DNA of 64,000 nt from Bog-473 sp963726005. Its GTDB lineage: Bacteria > Actinomycetota > Acidimicrobiia > Acidimicrobiales > RAAP-2. The notes beneath the pieces were generated by a model. The model did no database searches and had not been told where the DNA came from. It was given only the letters and a program-made list of their open reading frames with translations. The number at the start of each line of letters is the position of its first letter. Position 1 is the first letter of the stretch. The position numbers were made by a program, and so were the translations under genes. Shown in pieces: positions 7,822 through 17,092 of the stretch. Location of the stretch: positions 310,001-374,000 of the forward strand of contig CAVSAT010000002.1 of the NCBI GenBank assembly GCA_963726005.1, written 5' to 3'.

Positions 7822-8261
7822 GTGAAATCGCTAGCGAGAGTTCTGTTTTGTGTCTATTCGGTCATCCTGGCATGGCTCATCCTGTTCAAGTTTTCGGTTC
7901 ATATCGCTTCCGTGCTGCACTATGACAAGAGAAGCTTGAACTTCGTGCCATTCTCAAATTCTTCTGGAAGCTCCAGCGAGACCTTCGACAACGTTCTCGT
8001 CTTTATCCCGTTTGGGTTGTTGATGAGCGTCAACTTCAAGCGCCTCAGCTTCTGGAGCAACTGCTCGTTGTGCTCGGCGCCAGCATTGGGGCTGAGACCA
8101 TCCAGTACATCTTCGCGATTGGGGCGACGGATATAGCTGACGTGATTACCAATACTCTGGGCGGATTGATTGGGCTAATTGCTTATGACCTCAGTAGCAG
8201 GCACGTTGGTCAAGAGAGCCTGGATAAGTTCATCGTCGTAGCAGGCTCAATGATCCGGGGG
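7822..8261 (+). pseudogene. VanZ-like membrane protein, frameshifted and joined to a recombinase remnant
   Basis: The first frame gives an N-terminal helix and the VanZ hallmarks NFVPFSNSSGS and NVLVFIPFGLLMSV. The frame then shifts near 8050, and the rest (LGASIGAETIQYIFAIGATD, NTLGGLIGLIAYDL) continues in another frame. One missing base in TGG at 8050-8052 would repair it. The VanZ-like part then runs without a stop into recombinase sequence at about 8258-8262. The DNA is visibly A/T-richer than everything around it, a sign of foreign origin. VanZ proteins are small membrane proteins, some tied to glycopeptide resistance; the role here is unknown. Confidence 0.7.
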
Positions 8262-8918
8262 GCGGGCGTCGAGCACGCTCCAGAACGCCCAATGCTCGCC
8301 ACGACGACCGTCCTCGAGCTCGCCGGGTCAATCGGGCCGAGGCTCAGGTGCCTCGTGCTGCTCGGAGGATTCGGCGGGCTGCGGACCGGGGAGCTGCTCG
8401 GCCTGCGGCGACGCGACATCGACCCACTGCACGGCACGGTGGCCGTCGTCCGCCAGTCGAATGAGATCACGGGTCAGGGGCGCATCTTCACCGCCCCGAA
8501 GAGCGACGCCGGCTACCGGACCATGGCCCTCCCTTCCCTGCTCCTCGCCGACATCGAGCAGCATCTGTCCGACTACGTGGAGGTCCGATCCGACGCCCCC
8601 CTCTTCACCCGCCCCTCAGGCCTCCCCCTCCGTCGAGCCGACCTCTCGCGGGCCTGGAGGGACGCCTGCGACGAGGTGGGCGTGACCGGCGTCCGTCCGC
8701 ACGACCTCCGTCACCACGCGGCGACGGTCATCGCCCGCAACCCCAACGTGACCCTGCGGGAGCTGATGGCGGCCATCGGCCACTCGTCGCCCGTGGCCGC
8801 CCTGCGCTACCAGCACGCCACGGCGGAGCGGAGCAAGGCGATCGCCAGCTACCTCGACGACGTGATCGAGTCGGCTCGGAGTGCGCACGAGTCCGCTCGG
8901 ATCCCCCGTCGTCCGTGA
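8262..8918 (+). pseudogene. tyrosine recombinase/phage-type integrase, catalytic domain only
   Basis: About 218 residues match the C-terminal catalytic domain of tyrosine recombinases: GGLRTGELLGLRRRDID (first Arg), RPHDLRHHAA (His-x-x-Arg), IGHSSPVAALRYQHAT (His and the nucleophilic Tyr). All catalytic residues are present, but the N-terminal SAM-like arm and core-binding domains are missing, replaced in frame by VanZ-like sequence. A sharp base-composition change marks the junction near 8258. It ends 87 bases from the 3' end of tRNA-Cys, the usual place for an integrase of a tRNA-inserted element. It is probably inactive without its DNA-binding half. Confidence 0.8.
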
Positions 8919-9005
8919 GGAGCCGCGGTATATCCGCGGTATCCGGCAGCGACTCGGCACAGGGCAAAACAGTCTGCAGTAGCGCTCACCTGCACCAACA
9001 AGAAG

Positions 9006-9077
9006 AGGCGGCGGGCGGAATCGAACCGCCGTACGGGGCTTTGCAGGCCCCTGCCTAAACCACTCGGCCACGCCGCC
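9006..9077 (-). tRNA. tRNA-Cys (anticodon GCA)
   Basis: The minus strand folds as a full cloverleaf: acceptor GGCGGCG paired with CGCCGCC, D arm GCCGAGTGGTTTAGGC, anticodon stem GGGGC/GCCCC with loop CTGCAAA, T arm GGCGG-TTCGATT-CCGCC, discriminator U. The GCA anticodon and U73 identify cysteine. The 3' CCA is not encoded. The 3' end faces the recombinase remnant. Confidence 0.96.
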
Positions 9078-9162
9078 GCGCGCTCGCACGAACGGGGGGC
9101 CAGCCTAACGGCCGGCGCTCCCCGGGCCGAGCCTCAGCCCGAAGCAGTCCGAGTGCGGCTGT

Positions 9163-9333
9163 CTAGCGCCGGAAGCGGGAGACCAGCCAGAACACCCCGG
9201 CGATCAGGGCGATGATCACCGCCATCTTCACGAAGAAGAGAATGATGCCGGCCAGGCTGCTCAGAATCCAGAAGGCCACGATGATCCCGACCACACCGAC
9301 CGCCGTCATGGCGACGGCGTGCGTGAAGGTCAT
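9163..9333 (-). CDS. small membrane protein of unknown function
   Basis: A 56-residue peptide with two closely spaced hydrophobic segments (MTAVGVVGIIVAFWILSSLA and VKMAVIIALIAGVFWLVS) and a basic tail SRFRR. ATG 9333 is preferred because GGAGGG lies upstream; GTG 9381 (72 residues) is possible. It is divergent from glnD, whose start is 71 bases away. I recognise no family; such small two-helix proteins are common next to core genes in Actinobacteria. Confidence 0.6.
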   Translation of the reverse strand: MTFTHAVAMTAVGVVGIIVAFWILSSLAGIILFFVKMAVIIALIAGVFWLVSRFRR

Positions 9334-9404
9334 GGGGGCCTTGCCCTCCTTGCCCTGCCTGCGTTCAACGTCTTTGCTCACAGACCCAATGCTACGTTCC
9401 CGCC

Positions 9405-11759
9405 ATGGCCGCTGAAGCGTCACTCCGTGACCGGCGGAGCAGGTTGTTGGCCGAACCGGGCCTCAAAGGTGAGGAATTCTGCGCGCGCTACGCCGCCGAG
9501 GCCGATACGTGGCTCTCGGGCCTGGCCGAACGGGCGGCGGGCGACAACAGACGACATCTGGCCCTGGTCGCGGTGGGCGGCTACGGCCGCCGGTCGCTGT
9601 GCCCCTACAGCGACCTCGACGTCATGCTCGTCCATAACGGCTACCGCGATATCAAGACCGTCGCCGACGGCATCTGGTACCCGGTGTGGGACGAGGGCGT
9701 GCACCTCGATCATTCGGTGCGCCGGCCCTCGGAGGTCCTGAGTGCCGCCGCAGATGACGCCCGGGTCGCCCTGGGCCTCCTCGATGGTCGCCTCGTCTGG
9801 GGAGAGGCCAAGGTGGCCGAGCCACTCCTCGTGAAGGCACGGGCCGCCTGGCGCGACCGGCTCGCCTCCAAGTACCTGCCCCTGCTCGAGCTGCAGATGG
9901 CCGAGCGGCGCGCGACCGCGGGAGATGTCGCCTTTCTCCTCGAGCCCGATCTCAAGGAGAGCCACGGCGGGCTGCGCGACGTCATCGTCATGCGCGCCAT
10001 CTCGGCCTTCGCTCCACTGTTGGCCGACTATGCCGACCTGGCATCGCTCGAGAGCGCGACCGCGCTGCTCACCGACGTCAGGGTCGAGCTCCACCGCCTG
10101 GCCCGACGTGAGCACGACAAGCTGCTGCTCCAAGACCAGGATCAGGTGGCGGACGCGCTGGGCTTCACGGACGCGGACGCACTCATGCTGGCCGTCTCGA
10201 CGGCCGGCCGTCAGATCGCCTGGGTCAGCGACGACGTATGGCGCAGGCGGCGGCTCTGGGACCCGACCCCACCCGCGAAGCGTCGCTTCCGCCGCGGCGC
10301 GCCCGACGCGCGCCGGCCGCCCGCACTGGTCCAACTCGGTCCCGACATGGTTGAGGTCGACGGCGAGATCGCGCTGACGCCTCTCGCGCCGGTCTCCGAC
10401 GACGCGTCGCTGCCACTGCGCCTGGCCGCGACCGCGGCCGGGCTGGACCGGGCGATCGCCAGAGGCTCGCTGCACCGCCTGGCCGACCGCATGCCCCCAC
10501 CGAGCGACCCGTGGACCGACGAGACACGCGAGGCGCTCGTCGCCCTGCTCGGGTTGGGTCGTCCCGCCGTCGACCAGATCGAATCGCTCGACCAGCACGG
10601 GCTCCTGGTACGCCTCATTCCCGAGTGGTCGGCTGTGCGCAACAAGCCTCAGCGCAACGCCTACCACACGTACACCGTCGACCGGCACCTGCTGGAGGCC
10701 GCGGCGCTCGCCGCCGAGTTGACCGGCCGGGTCGAGCGGCCCGATCTGCTCCTCGTCGGCGCGCTCCTGCACGACATCGGCAAGGGGTTCCCGGGCGATC
10801 ACACCGCCGTCGGTATGGAGGTCGTCGAGCACATCACCACGCGCATGGGGTTCGCGCCCGCCGATGTCGACATCCTCGTCGACCTCGTGCGCCTCCATCT
10901 CCTGCTGCCCGACGCGGCCACGCGTCGCGACCTCGACGATCCCACCACGATCACCCGTGTCGCCCGCGCCGTCGGCAACCGGCTGACGCTCCACCTCCTG
11001 GCCGCCCTGACGGAGGCCGACAGCCGCGCCACCGGGCCGTCCGCCTGGGGCGACTGGAAGGCCGGCCTCGTGGCGGACCTCGTGGTGCGTGCGGACCACG
11101 TGCTCCGAGGTGAGACGGAGACGGCCCGCCCGGATCGCATCGTGGAGGCCAACCGCGACCTCACCGACGAAGTGCACCAGACCGGACTTCCGTCGGTGTC
11201 TCTCCAGCCGCCCCGGGTGATCGTGGCGGCACCGGACCGCCGCGGCCTCCTCTCCTCGGTGGCCGGCGCGCTTGCCCTCAACGGCATGGACGTCCGGGCC
11301 GCCAACGTGAGCGGCGAGGACGGCGTTGCCGTCGAGGTTTTCACCGTCGAGGTCGCCCGCGGCACCTGGCCCGACACGGCCAAGCTGCGCGCGGACCTGT
11401 CGGCCGTGCTCTCTGATCCCACGGCCGTCGGCGAGCGCCTCTCCGAGCGCGAGCGGATCTATCCCCACCGGCGCCGCTCCGCCGCGCACCCTCTGGGCAG
11501 CGAGGTGAGCGTCGACAACGAGGCGTCCGAGACCGCCACCGTCGTGGAGGTGCGGGCGCCCGACCAGATCGGGCTCTTGCACCGCATCACCCGGACCCTG
11601 TTTGAGGCGGACCTCGATGTCGTCTCGGCCCGGGTCTCCACGATCGGCGAGATCGTCGTCGACGCCTTCTACGTGCGGGAGTCCGATGGCACGAAAGTGA
11701 CCGAAGAGGGACGACTTTCCTCGATCATCGCGGCAATTGGAGCCGAATTGGGACTTTAG
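9405..11759 (+). CDS. glnD: [protein-PII] uridylyltransferase / uridylyl-removing enzyme
   Basis: A 784-residue GlnD-type sensor of nitrogen status. Domains in order: nucleotidyltransferase with GGYGRRSLCPYSDLD (G58-G59, metal ligands D70 and D72); GlnD linker with LKESHGGLRDV; HD hydrolase domain with LLHDIGK (H456-D457); two ACT domains starting near residues 605 (APDRRGLLSSVAGAL) and 712 (APDQIGLLHRITRTL) that bind glutamine. It modifies and demodifies PII protein; glnB and amtB are not in the window. The length is slightly below the E. coli enzyme (890). All catalytic parts look intact. Confidence 0.93.
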   Translation: MAAEASLRDRRSRLLAEPGLKGEEFCARYAAEADTWLSGLAERAAGDNRRHLALVAVGGYGRRSLCPYSDLDVMLVHNGYRDIKTVADGIWYPVWDEGVHLDHSVRRPSEVLSAAADDARVALGLLDGRLVWGEAKVAEPLLVKARAAWRDRLASKYLPLLELQMAERRATAGDVAFLLEPDLKESHGGLRDVIVMRAISAFAPLLADYADLASLESATALLTDVRVELHRLARREHDKLLLQDQDQVADALGFTDADALMLAVSTAGRQIAWVSDDVWRRRRLWDPTPPAKRRFRRGAPDARRPPALVQLGPDMVEVDGEIALTPLAPVSDDASLPLRLAATAAGLDRAIARGSLHRLADRMPPPSDPWTDETREALVALLGLGRPAVDQIESLDQHGLLVRLIPEWSAVRNKPQRNAYHTYTVDRHLLEAAALAAELTGRVERPDLLLVGALLHDIGKGFPGDHTAVGMEVVEHITTRMGFAPADVDILVDLVRLHLLLPDAATRRDLDDPTTITRVARAVGNRLTLHLLAALTEADSRATGPSAWGDWKAGLVADLVVRADHVLRGETETARPDRIVEANRDLTDEVHQTGLPSVSLQPPRVIVAAPDRRGLLSSVAGALALNGMDVRAANVSGEDGVAVEVFTVEVARGTWPDTAKLRADLSAVLSDPTAVGERLSERERIYPHRRRSAAHPLGSEVSVDNEASETATVVEVRAPDQIGLLHRITRTLFEADLDVVSARVSTIGEIVVDAFYVRESDGTKVTEEGRLSSIIAAIGAELGL

Positions 11760-11790
11760 GCCTGGTCATCCCAAGTACAATTCCGCTGCC

Positions 11791-12915
11791 ATGACCGGGG
11801 AGCACGTCCGCAGCCGCAGCGGCAGGCGATGGTGGGTGATCCTCACCGTGGGCGCCGCCGTGCTCGTGGTGGCCGCCGCGGCCGTCGTCGTGACCAACCT
11901 GCACTTCAACCAGGCTGCGGCCACTCCGACCGCCCCGCCTCCCGCGCTCAGGGTCGTCTCCGTGTCGCCGACGGGGAGCAACGTCGCTGCGGGTTCCACC
12001 ATCTCGGTGCAGTTCTCCACCGATCTCGGGCCCGGGAGTCCGATGCCGACGGTGAGCCCGCCGGTCGCCGGTACCTGGGCCGTGCTGTCACCGTCGGTCC
12101 TGCAGTACCAGGCCTCGGGGCCGCTCGTGCCCGGGGCCACCGAGACGGTCACCGTCCCGGGCGGTCGGGCCGGCGTCGTCGGCTCGCGGGGCCAGCACCT
12201 GGCCCAGACGGTGACCTCCCAGTTCACGGTCGCGCCCGGTTCGACGCTGCGGCTCCAGCAGCTGCTGGCCGAGCTCGGCTACCTCCCGCTGACCTTCACC
12301 CCGGCCTCGCCGCTGACGTCACCCACCCAGGAGGGCAACGACCAGGTGGGCTCGTTCACCTGGCGCTGGCCGAACCAGCCACTGTCGCTCCTCACGCTGT
12401 GGACGCCAGGCACCAACAACGTGATCACCCAGGGTGCCGTGATGAACTTCGAGGCCCAGAACGGGCTGAAGAGCGACGGGGTCGCCGGCCCCCAGGTGTG
12501 GACCGACCTTCTCGCCGACGTGCAGGGCGGGCACGGTGACGCCCTCCCATGGGACTACGTCGTCGTGAGCCAATCGCTGCCCGAGTCGGCGACCCTCTAC
12601 AAGGACGGCGTCCTCGTCTACAGCACCCCCGTCAACACTGGGGTCGCGGGAGCGACCACCGAGAACGGCACCTGGCCCGTCTTCGAGCGGTTCACGGTGA
12701 CGACCATGAGCGGCACCAACCCCGACGGCTCCCACTACTCGGACCCTGGCATCCCCTGGGTCAGCTATTTCCACGGCGGGGACGCGCTGCACGGGTTCGT
12801 GCGCGGGTCCTACGGCACCCCGCAGAGCGACGGGTGCGTCGAGATGCCGCCCGCCAACGCCGCGGTCGTGTACCCGCTGACTCCGCTCGGAACCCTGGTC
12901 ACGGTCCACGCCTAG
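11791..12915 (+). CDS. L,D-transpeptidase (YkuD) with Ig-like and peptidoglycan-binding domains
   Basis: A 374-residue exported, membrane-anchored protein. The order is one N-terminal transmembrane helix (WWVILTVGAAVLVVAAAAVV), an Ig-like domain of the actinobacterial LDT type, a PG_binding_1 repeat (NFEAQNGLKSDGVAGPQVW), and a YkuD catalytic domain with LHGFVRG (H334) and SDGCVEM (C349). It makes 3-3 crosslinks or anchors proteins on peptidoglycan using the catalytic Cys. ATG 11791 is used because it starts the basic cytoplasmic tail just before the helix. A class E sortase gene follows 49 bases later. Confidence 0.9.
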   Translation: MTGEHVRSRSGRRWWVILTVGAAVLVVAAAAVVVTNLHFNQAAATPTAPPPALRVVSVSPTGSNVAAGSTISVQFSTDLGPGSPMPTVSPPVAGTWAVLSPSVLQYQASGPLVPGATETVTVPGGRAGVVGSRGQHLAQTVTSQFTVAPGSTLRLQQLLAELGYLPLTFTPASPLTSPTQEGNDQVGSFTWRWPNQPLSLLTLWTPGTNNVITQGAVMNFEAQNGLKSDGVAGPQVWTDLLADVQGGHGDALPWDYVVVSQSLPESATLYKDGVLVYSTPVNTGVAGATTENGTWPVFERFTVTTMSGTNPDGSHYSDPGIPWVSYFHGGDALHGFVRGSYGTPQSDGCVEMPPANAAVVYPLTPLGTLVTVHA

Positions 12916-12964
12916 AGCCAGGCGAACGGGAGCGCAATCCCTGCCGCCCTAGTGTCTTTCCTCG

Positions 12965-13900
12965 ATGTCGCGCTCTCTGCCCCTGTTGTCACCGGCATTC
13001 CGCCGTTCCATCGACATCATCGGGCGGGTCCTCATCGGAGCCGGCGTCTTGCTGCTCCTCTTCACGGCGTACCAGATCTGGGGCACCTCGTTCCAGGAGT
13101 CCCACACTCAGGCGGGTCTGCGCACCCAACTCCAGGCGGAGTCCGGCAGCGCCCGGGTCCGCTCTGCCCTGGTCCAGGCCGCCGCCCTCGACGCGTTGCC
13201 GACGGGACCGCCCATGACCGCGCCACGCACCCAGGACCCGGCCGAGGGCGACCCGATCGGTGACATCCGCATCCCCGTGATCGGCATCAACCAGGTGGTC
13301 GTCGAGGGCACCAACACGCCCGACCTGCGCAAGGGCCCGGGCCACTACATCGGGACACCGCTGCCCGGGCAGGGGGGCAACGCCTCGATCGCCGGGCACC
13401 GCACCACCTACGGCCATCCCTTCTACAACCTCGACTCGGTGAAGGTCGGCGACCCCATCGTCCTCACGACGCTGCAGGGCATCTTCGTCTACGACGCGAC
13501 GAAGAGCTGGGTCGTGTCGCCCAGCGACACCGACGTGATCAAGAACGTCTTCGCCGACGTCCTCACGCTCACGACCTGCAACCCGCGCTTCAGTGCGTCG
13601 ACCCGTCTCGTCGTCCAAGCCAAGCTCGCGCACTCCCAGCTCTTCCCCAACTCCTTGCCCGTCGCTGCGTTGCACGCCGACCCGAAGAGCCAGGGCCTCG
13701 CCGGGAACTCGCACATCGCGCTCACCGACGCGCTGTTCTGGGGCTTCGTGACCCTGGCCGTCGGCGCCGGCGTCTTCTACGGGGCCTTCCGCTTCCGGCG
13801 CCAGCGCTGGATGATCTACGTGGTGGGCGCGGCGGGGGTGCTCGTGTTGCTCTGGTTCTTCTTCGGGGCGGTCAGCCCGCTCCTCCCGGCCAGCTTCTAG
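12965..13900 (+). CDS. class E sortase, membrane transpeptidase
   Basis: A 311-residue protein with an N-terminal membrane helix (ILIGAGVLLLLFTAYQIW class) and the sortase barrel: IAGHRTTYGHPFYNL (H145), LTTCNPRFSASTR (C205, R214). Two further hydrophobic helices at the C-terminus (FVTLAVGAGVFYGAF; VVGAAGVLVLLWFFFGAV) are a common actinobacterial extension. It cleaves LPxTG/LAxTG-like signals and links proteins to the wall. No sorting-signal substrate is evident in the window. It sits directly after an L,D-transpeptidase gene, so the pair probably works on the envelope. Confidence 0.9.
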   Translation: MSRSLPLLSPAFRRSIDIIGRVLIGAGVLLLLFTAYQIWGTSFQESHTQAGLRTQLQAESGSARVRSALVQAAALDALPTGPPMTAPRTQDPAEGDPIGDIRIPVIGINQVVVEGTNTPDLRKGPGHYIGTPLPGQGGNASIAGHRTTYGHPFYNLDSVKVGDPIVLTTLQGIFVYDATKSWVVSPSDTDVIKNVFADVLTLTTCNPRFSASTRLVVQAKLAHSQLFPNSLPVAALHADPKSQGLAGNSHIALTDALFWGFVTLAVGAGVFYGAFRFRRQRWMIYVVGAAGVLVLLWFFFGAVSPLLPASF

Positions 13901-13904
13901 AGAA

Positions 13905-15044
13905 GTGCTCGTCGAACAGCCCCTGTCCGATCACTTCCGGGGCTTCGCCGCCGTCGCCGAGCGCGACGGGGGCACCACCTACGCCGCCATCTGCCGGGGA
14001 GTGGCCGACGACGACGGCATACTGTCCCTTCTCGACGGGGCAGCCCTCCCCCAGCGGCGGCCCCTGCTCCTGCTGGCTGCGGTGCACGACCTCCTCCTGG
14101 CGGGCGCCGAGCACCCGCTCTCCGCCTCCTACGACACCGTCGCCGCGGTCCGCGGCGCTGCGGACCGTCCGCCCGTGGCGCCAGACGTCGTCGCCGCCTT
14201 CGCCGACTTCTGCTCGACCCACCGCGCCGAGCTGGAGCAACTGATCGCCACCCGCGCCACCCAGACGAACGAGGTCGGGCGCTGCACGGCGCTGCTCCCC
14301 GGTCTCTGCCACATCGCGTCGCTCTATCGCTGGGAGGTCCCGATCTCCCTGCTCGACCTGGGCACGTCGGCCGGCCTCAATCTGCTGTTCGACGACTACG
14401 CCTACACCTACATGGCCGATGGTGGCGCCAGCCTGACCGCCGGCACCATGGACTCCGCGGTGGCCCTCGAATGCGTCACCCGGGACGACCTCACGCACCT
14501 GCCCGAACTGCGCATTCCGGCGATGGCCGACCGGGTGGGCCTGGACCTCTCGCCCCTCGACCCGTTCTCCGACGACGCGGCCCGGTGGTTGCTGGCCTGC
14601 CAGTGGCCGGACAACCCGGTCCGCTTCGGCCGCCTGCGCGCCGCGCTGGCCAACGTGCGCGCTGCGCCAGACCCTCCCCGGCTCGAGCGCGGCGACATGG
14701 TGACCGACCTGCCCCGGGTGGCCGCCACCATCCCCGGCGACAACCCGCTCGTCGTCTTCCACTCCTGGGTGGCCGCCTACCTGGACGAGGCGCAACAGCG
14801 CGCCCTGGCCGCGGGGGTGCGGGCGCTCGACGGGGACCGGCCCGTCCACCACCTCTACTGCGAGACGCCCTTCGAGACGCCCGGCCTCCCGACGCCCCCC
14901 TCGCCGCTGCGGCGCGAGGGGCCCGACCTGGCGACGGCCCTGGTCCACATCGGCCCGCGCGGTGCGCCGCCGACCCGGCTGGCCGACACCCATCCGCACG
15001 GGTACTGGCTCCGCTGGTGGCGTGCCGCCGCGGCGCCGGCCTGA
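13905..15044 (+). CDS. DUF2332 family protein
   Basis: A 379-residue protein starting at GTG 13905, four bases after the sortase stop. It contains the family's segments FRGFAAVAERDG, HRAELEQLIATRATQTNEVGRC and a SAM-methyltransferase-like motif, LLDLGTSAGLNLLFD. A conserved VVFHSWVAAYL strand and the C-terminal LADTHPHGYWLRWW finish the domain. DUF2332 has no proven function; a methyltransferase-like fold is suggested only by the glycine-rich motif. The C-terminus is convergent with dinB. Confidence 0.8.
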   Translation: MLVEQPLSDHFRGFAAVAERDGGTTYAAICRGVADDDGILSLLDGAALPQRRPLLLLAAVHDLLLAGAEHPLSASYDTVAAVRGAADRPPVAPDVVAAFADFCSTHRAELEQLIATRATQTNEVGRCTALLPGLCHIASLYRWEVPISLLDLGTSAGLNLLFDDYAYTYMADGGASLTAGTMDSAVALECVTRDDLTHLPELRIPAMADRVGLDLSPLDPFSDDAARWLLACQWPDNPVRFGRLRAALANVRAAPDPPRLERGDMVTDLPRVAATIPGDNPLVVFHSWVAAYLDEAQQRALAAGVRALDGDRPVHHLYCETPFETPGLPTPPSPLRREGPDLATALVHIGPRGAPPTRLADTHPHGYWLRWWRAAAAPA

Positions 15045-15096
15045 CCGCCGGCTCGAGGGCCGCCGCCCGCTCCTCCGCTCCCCCGCTCGGACCCGC

Positions 15097-16398
15097 CTAC
15101 TCGTCGGGCCCCCACGGTGCGTCACGCCGGGCGGGCACCTGGACGCCCTCGTCGGTGACCATGGCGACCGAGCCCACCGCGCCGCGGCCGAAGCGGCCCC
15201 GGATGGCGTCCACCGCGGTCGTCACGTCGTGCCACGACTGCTCGCGCGCCGCCGCACTCTGGTTGTCCACGTCGAGCCCGTCACCGAGGTCGAACGAGAG
15301 CTGGTCCACGCCGTCCGCGCTCAGGCCCGAGGCGCTCACCCCGAGGAGCCGGATGCCCTCGCCGGGGTCGATCCCGGCCAGCAGTGCCGCAGCCACCTGC
15401 CCGATGGCGCCCCCCGTCGCGATCGGACGCCCGAGCGTGTGCGAGCGGGTCTGCAGCGACAGGTCCTTGTACTTCACCTTCACCGTGATCGTCCGGGCCG
15501 AGGTCGCCGCGCCGCGCAACATCGTGGCGACCGATTCGGCCATCCGCAGCGCGTGGCGCTCCAGCTCGTGCGGGTCGACCAGGTCCTGGCTGAACGTCTC
15601 CTCGTGCCCGATCGACTTGTTGGGTCGGTTCGGGTTGACCGGATCGGGATCCTCGCCACGGGCGAGCGCGGCCAGGTGCGCGCCGCTCGCCTTGCCGAGC
15701 CGGCGCGTCATCGTGTCCAGCGGCAGGGCGGCCAGGTCCCCCACCGAACGGACGCCCAGGTCGTGCAGTCGCTTCGCCGTGGCCGGCCCCACGCCCCAGA
15801 GCGCTTCGACCGCATGACCGTGCAGGAAGTCGAGCTCGTCGGCCGGCTCGACCAGGTAGACGCCCGGGCCGGGCACGAGCCCCGCCCGGCTCGCCCGTGG
15901 CTTCGCGGCCCGAGACGCCAGCTTGGCCAGCATCTTGGAGCGGCCGATCCCGACCGCGCAGGCCAGTCCGAGCTCGCTGCGCACGCGGCGGCGCAGTCCG
16001 TGCGCGATCTCGGCGGGGGGCCCGAGCAGGCGCACCGCGCCGGCGACGTCCATGAACGCCTCGTCGAGCCCGATCGGCTCGATCATCGGCGTGACGTCGC
16101 GCAGGATCTTGTGCAACTCTGCGCTCACCTCCCCGTAGCGGCCGTGGCGACCCGACAGGAAGATGGCGTCGGGGCAGAGCTGTCGCGCCCGCATGGACGG
16201 CATGGCCGAGTGCACGCCGTAGACGCGCGCCTCGTAGGTACACGAGGCGACCACGCCGCGCGCGCCGGCCCCGCCCACGATCACCGGCTTGCCGGCCAGG
16301 GAGGGGTCGTCCAACACCTCGACCGACGCGAAGAACGCATCCATGTCGACGTGGAGGATGGTGGGGACCGACGGCCGCTCCGCTGGCGGCTCAGGCAC
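15097..16398 (-). CDS. dinB: DNA polymerase IV (Y-family translesion polymerase)
   Basis: A 433-residue DinB. The first catalytic motif is HVDMDAFFASVEVL, then SCTYEARVYGVHSAMP, and the second metal motif GLDEAFMDVAG (Asp-Glu). The thumb helix-hairpin-helix (LWGVGPATAKRLHDLGV) and little-finger domain follow. No clear beta-clamp motif is obvious at the tail. The enzyme extends mismatched or damaged primers. Its start overlaps the PIG-L deacetylase stop by 8 bases, placing dinB last in a chiZ-nrdR-PIG-L-dinB operon driven from a LexA-controlled promoter, so SOS induction is likely. Confidence 0.93.
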   Translation of the reverse strand: MPEPPAERPSVPTILHVDMDAFFASVEVLDDPSLAGKPVIVGGAGARGVVASCTYEARVYGVHSAMPSMRARQLCPDAIFLSGRHGRYGEVSAELHKILRDVTPMIEPIGLDEAFMDVAGAVRLLGPPAEIAHGLRRRVRSELGLACAVGIGRSKMLAKLASRAAKPRASRAGLVPGPGVYLVEPADELDFLHGHAVEALWGVGPATAKRLHDLGVRSVGDLAALPLDTMTRRLGKASGAHLAALARGEDPDPVNPNRPNKSIGHEETFSQDLVDPHELERHALRMAESVATMLRGAATSARTITVKVKYKDLSLQTRSHTLGRPIATGGAIGQVAAALLAGIDPGEGIRLLGVSASGLSADGVDQLSFDLGDGLDVDNQSAAAREQSWHDVTTAVDAIRGRFGRGAVGSVAMVTDEGVQVPARRDAPWGPDE

Positions 16399-17092
16399 CG
16401 AGGTTCAACCGGCGGAACCCCTCGGCGTAGGCCACGCCGGCCCTCCGGCCCTCCTCGGCCGCCCGGCTCCGCACCGTCTCGCCCGCCCAGCCGCTCTGGC
16501 CGGAGAACTGGGTCCGGTGGCACTCGACCGCTGCGGCCTTCGTCTCGATGGTGTCGGTGACGTCGACCCACTCGTCGGGCTCGAGCGTCCCGGACAAGAG
16601 CACGGTCGACACATGGTGGGGTGGGCCGGCGTCGGGGAAGTAGTGCGGGAGCGCCGCCGCCGGCGCCACCGCGTCGAGCAGCGCGGAGCCGGCGATGCGG
16701 TGATCACGGTGGTTGAAGTAGTCCTGCCCGAAGAAGACCGCCGTGGGGTCGTGGCCGCACACGACCTCGGGTCGCAGCGCACGCACCCGCGCCACCAGGG
16801 TGCCGCGGAACCCGTCGGAATCGGTCAGCTCACCGTCGGGGAAGCCCAGGTTCTCGACGCTGGAGAGCCCGATGAGCGCCGACGATGCGTCGAGCTCGCC
16901 GGCGCGCTCGGACGCCAGCTGCGCGGGGACGACGTCGGGGTCGGCGGTCCCCTTGCCGCCGTCGGTGCAGACGACCAGGTGCACGGCACTGCCGCCCTTG
17001 GCCCAGCGCGCCAGCGCGCCGCCGCAGCCGACGTCGGCGTCGTCGGGGTGGGCGTAGACCGCGAGGACGACGCCGGGCGTCTCGTCGATCAC
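16391..17092 (-). CDS. PIG-L/LmbE-family deacetylase
   Basis: A 233-residue zinc-dependent deacetylase. The metal motif AHPDD (within AVYAHPDDADVGCGGAL) and the second HxxH-type site YFNHRDHRIAG are intact. Relatives deacetylate GlcNAc-inositol (mycothiol pathway MshB) or mycothiol conjugates (Mca), or other N-acetylglucosaminyl substrates; sequence alone does not tell which. It overlaps nrdR by 4 bases upstream and dinB by 8 downstream. If it is an Mca-like enzyme, SOS-linked expression would couple thiol detoxification with DNA repair; this is inference. Confidence 0.87.
   Translation of the reverse strand: MIDETPGVVLAVYAHPDDADVGCGGALARWAKGGSAVHLVVCTDGGKGTADPDVVPAQLASERAGELDASSALIGLSSVENLGFPDGELTDSDGFRGTLVARVRALRPEVVCGHDPTAVFFGQDYFNHRDHRIAGSALLDAVAPAAALPHYFPDAGPPHHVSTVLLSGTLEPDEWVDVTDTIETKAAAVECHRTQFSGQSGWAGETVRSRAAEEGRRAGVAYAEGFRRLNLGA

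Noticed and set aside
7822..8918. A natural VanZ-recombinase fusion protein
   Set aside because: The VanZ-like half is itself frameshifted and base composition changes sharply at the junction, so a chance fusion of two remnants fits better.
9420..11582. A 720-codon frame opposite glnD
   Set aside because: Antisense shadow; residues are Arg/Gly/Val-biased with no motif, while glnD has all domains.
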